Shown here: in pieces, positions 61,770-64,000 of the stretch
How positions within the stretch are numbered: position 1 is the stretch's first letter
Layout of the letters: each line of letters opens with the position of its first letter
From: Hydra vulgaris
Taxonomy: Eukaryota; Cnidaria; Hydrozoa; Anthoathecata; Hydridae
Length of the DNA stretch: 64,000 nt
Direction: 5' to 3'
NCBI RefSeq assembly: GCF_038396675.1
Contig: NC_088931.1
Location: forward strand, 22,792,501-22,856,500
The notes under the pieces: model-generated
Database searches by the model: none
Told to the model about the DNA's origin: nothing
Seen by the model: the letters and a program-made list of their open reading frames with translations, nothing else
Program-made: the position numbers and the translations under genes

Positions 61770-62250
61770 ATAACATCCGACAACATCCGACAAGTTACAA
61801 GAAAAAATTGAAAAAAATAGAAATATAGTATACGTGGTATTTTATTTATTTTATTTCATGTATAATGTAAATAATGTTCATAAGGAATTAAATTAGGTAT
61901 TATTAAATAAATATCACTTCTGTCTATGAATCTTCTTCTAAATATTATGTCGTGTTATTGTAAAATCATATTCTGCCCTCACAATCTTCTTCTAAATATC
62001 ATGTCGTATTATTGTAAAAAGCAATTTTTTTTAATAATAAAAAAACAAATATTGAAACCATAAAAAGGAAATTTTAATTTAAACGTTAAACATTTTCTAT
62101 AAAAGTTTAAAATTTTTTTATTAAATGTTCATATTCGACAAAATAGATAACTGCTCTTGTTGTTACGACACTTATAATAGATGTGGCACGGTGATAGCTG
62201 TTGCATGGGGATAGCTGTTGCATGGTGATCGCTGTGACATGACATGCTTA
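61770..62250. repeat. Cluster of short tandem duplications
   Basis: A segment AATCTTCTTCTAAATAT.ATG followed by TCGT.TTATTGTAAAA occurs at about 61929 and 61984. A degenerate 18-bp unit like GATAGCTGTTGCATGGTG recurs three times at 62190-62238. Confidence 0.75.
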
Positions 62251-62499
62251 ATCTCACTTCATCATCAATCATCAAGATTAATCTTACTTAAATTAATCTC
62301 CTTTTTTAAACTTATGCTTTAGAACTAATGACAGTGATTTCTAAATTACTTACACCTCAAAAGAAAACTGCATATTTTTTCAAGCAAAAATATTTTAGCC
62401 AACGCCGTATCCGAGGATATCTCTCGTAAAACAACATTGTTATAAAAATTATTATTGAGTAAACAATGTGTTTTTCTTTTTTTTTTCTTTTTTTTTTTT

Positions 62500-62777
62500 T
62501 CTTTGAATGGTTTTTTTAATGTTTTTCTCTAAGAACTTTGTTTTTTCAAAGTTCTTAATGCAACATATTATGATATATAAATTATTTAAAGTAAAACACT
62601 TTAAAGAAAAAACACTACGTTCACAAGAATTTTCTTTTTTTTTTCTTTGAATGGTTTTTTTTAATTTTTTTTTCTAAGAACTTTGTTTTTACAAAATTCT
62701 TAATGCAACATATTATATATAAATTATTTAAAGTAAAACACTTTAAAGAAAAAAATACTACGTTCTCAAGAATTTTT
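62500..62777. repeat. Tandem duplication of about 138 bp
   Basis: TTTCTTTGAATGGTTTTTTT starts two copies (about 62500 and 62643) that share CTAAGAACTTTGTTTTT, CTTAATGCAACATATTAT and AAAGTAAAACACTTTAAAG and end CAAGAATTTT. Divergence is low. The TAAAACACTTTA core is a small palindrome. Confidence 0.9.
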
Positions 62778-63045
62778 AATAACAACGCAAGAATAATTTT
62801 TATAAGCAAATTGCATTTAAGAGACTTTCATCATTTAGCAATTTCTTTTGTGACTTTTGACCTTTTTTAGAGTTAAATATTAATTATTACTAAATTATAT
62901 ATAGATACTTTCTAAAACTTCTTCAATACGCTTAAAGTAATATTTTTATTGCAATTATTTTTAATGCGTTAATAATATTATTTACCGCAATAAAAATATT
63001 TTTTATACATTTTTAAGTACTATTTACAATTTAGTGCTATTTTTT

Positions 63046-63110
63046 ACCTTTATTTACCTTTTGATGTCATATCAGAAAAAGTTTACCTTTTGATGTCATA
63101 TCAGAAAATT
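63046..63110. repeat. 30-bp direct duplication
   Basis: TTTACCTTTTGATGTCATAT followed by CAGAAAA occurs twice in a row (about 63052 and 63082). Confidence 0.9.
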
Positions 63111-63845
63111 TTTTCGAGTCTAACTTTGTAACTTTGTAAAAACATTGTAATAATAATTATTTATGACATTAATACAAAAACTTATTCACTCGCTGCAAAG
63201 TGTTTGCCGACTTATTCTCCCGAAATTTTAAGATCAAAAACATAGATTTATATTTTTAGATTTAGTTTTTAAAAAAATCTTAACATTTATAAGGCTGTCA
63301 ACGGTTACCAAGGCAACTGGGAACCCGCCTGTTGGTTACTGTCCGGGTAGCATTATTAAATGACGGGTAACCGTTGTCCATGCAAAAGAACAAAATGCTT
63401 CAATTTAAAAATTATCAATTCTAATTTTTTTTTAAGTTTTTAATCATTAATTGAAATAAAACAATTTAACAATTTTTTTTTTTCAATGTATATATATTTT
63501 GCCGTTTGACAATAATTACAATACTAAGTAAATAAATAAAAATTTACATGACAGAAGCAAAAAGAAGATATAGTTGTCTTATCACTAGGCCCCGTAACAA
63601 TATGAAATTGATATGTAAAATAAAATCTTGAAGAAATAGTTTTGATTTTTTTATCACCGTTAGAATTTCTAATTCGGAAACCCACCTTTTATTCTTAACT
63701 TTTATGTACCATGTTTTCTTTCACGTGATCAGAACTCCTCCAACTTGTTTATTAGTATGTCTCTAGGACAAAATTTCATGAAAACCTAGAAGATGGAGAG
63801 TGGAATTATCTCGAAGATCTTTCAAAGAAACCCAATTTTCAATTA

Positions 63846-64000
63846 AGGGGTCATCCATAAATGATGTCAGTGTTTTTTCTCAATTTTTCGACTCCCCCTC
63901 CCTCTCCCCTACAAGTGTACAATGATTATGTAGATTACATATGGGGGATGCGCTGCATTATTGCATTTGACATTTATATTAAAAACAACTATCTGAGCGT
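63846..64000 (+). mobile_element. MITE end, truncated by window edge
   Basis: Starts AAGGGGTCATCCATAAATGA followed by TGTCA, a relative of the 23898-24062 MITE terminus. C-rich CCCCCTCCCTCTCCCC follows as in that element. The opposite end would lie beyond base 64000. Confidence 0.6.

Noticed and set aside
62621..62809. Lys-rich 62-codon minus ORF
   Set aside because: It arises from a T-run inside the 138-bp tandem duplication.

Overview
The window is strongly AT-rich, non-bacterial genomic DNA with long (TA)n microsatellites, a dense layer of decayed transposable elements and very few intact genes. The repeat content (CR1/L2-type LINEs, Penelope-like elements, Tc1/mariner, ZMYM1-type hAT, ISL2EU/Harbinger-like and pogo-like transposases, tRNA-derived SINEs) and a single-exon cnidarian-style opsin point to a cnidarian, most likely Hydra. 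The organism is an inference; nothing in the window names it.

Intact genes. Two (minus strand) sit at 6.7-9.1 kb: a formiminoglutamase of the arginase superfamily (6747-7670) with all expected metal-site motifs and a splice or spliced-leader acceptor just upstream of its Met, and an unrecognised 168-residue protein with an N-myristoylation/palmitoylation-type N-terminus (8565-9071). At 50.6-51.6 kb there is an intact intronless opsin (plus strand) with the retinal-binding lysine. A 138-residue plus-strand ORF of unknown nature lies at 61.3 kb. No operon-like logic applies; the genes look independent.

Layout. 1-2.3 kb: foldback MITE and a perfect hairpin. 2.3-6.3 kb: two LINE remnants and a complete-length Tc1/mariner copy with TIRs and TA duplication. 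6.7-9.1 kb: the gene pair. 10.2-12.8 kb: microsatellites and a repeat with a recurring GCTCATATTACC box. 13-21.2 kb: LINE, hAT, a head-to-head pair of Penelope-like copies bounded by (TA)n, another LINE, and fragments. 21.4-26.2 kb: MITEs, an ISL2EU-like transposase relic, an internally deleted mariner and a palindromic element, the last two embedded in (TA)n tracts. 26.5-35 kb: LINE, several hAT relics, a decayed multicopy-type protein gene split by a foldback minisatellite. 35-44 kb: two SINEs, pogo and hAT relics, and a hAT copy with a perfect 8-bp target duplication. 44-50.5 kb: mostly empty, with hAT-type MITEs and minisatellites. 52.6-59.5 kb: three more transposase-like or multicopy-type pseudogenes. 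59.5-64 kb: little apart from the 61.3-kb ORF, short tandem duplications and a truncated MITE.

Main points of interest: hammerhead-ribozyme-like cores in the Penelope-type repeat and in a palindromic element lodged between TA tracts; recurrent association of element ends with (TA)n arrays; short inverted duplications that look like template-switch mutations, one placed so that the reading frame shows which arm is original; and an opsin lacking the usual counterion glutamate positions.
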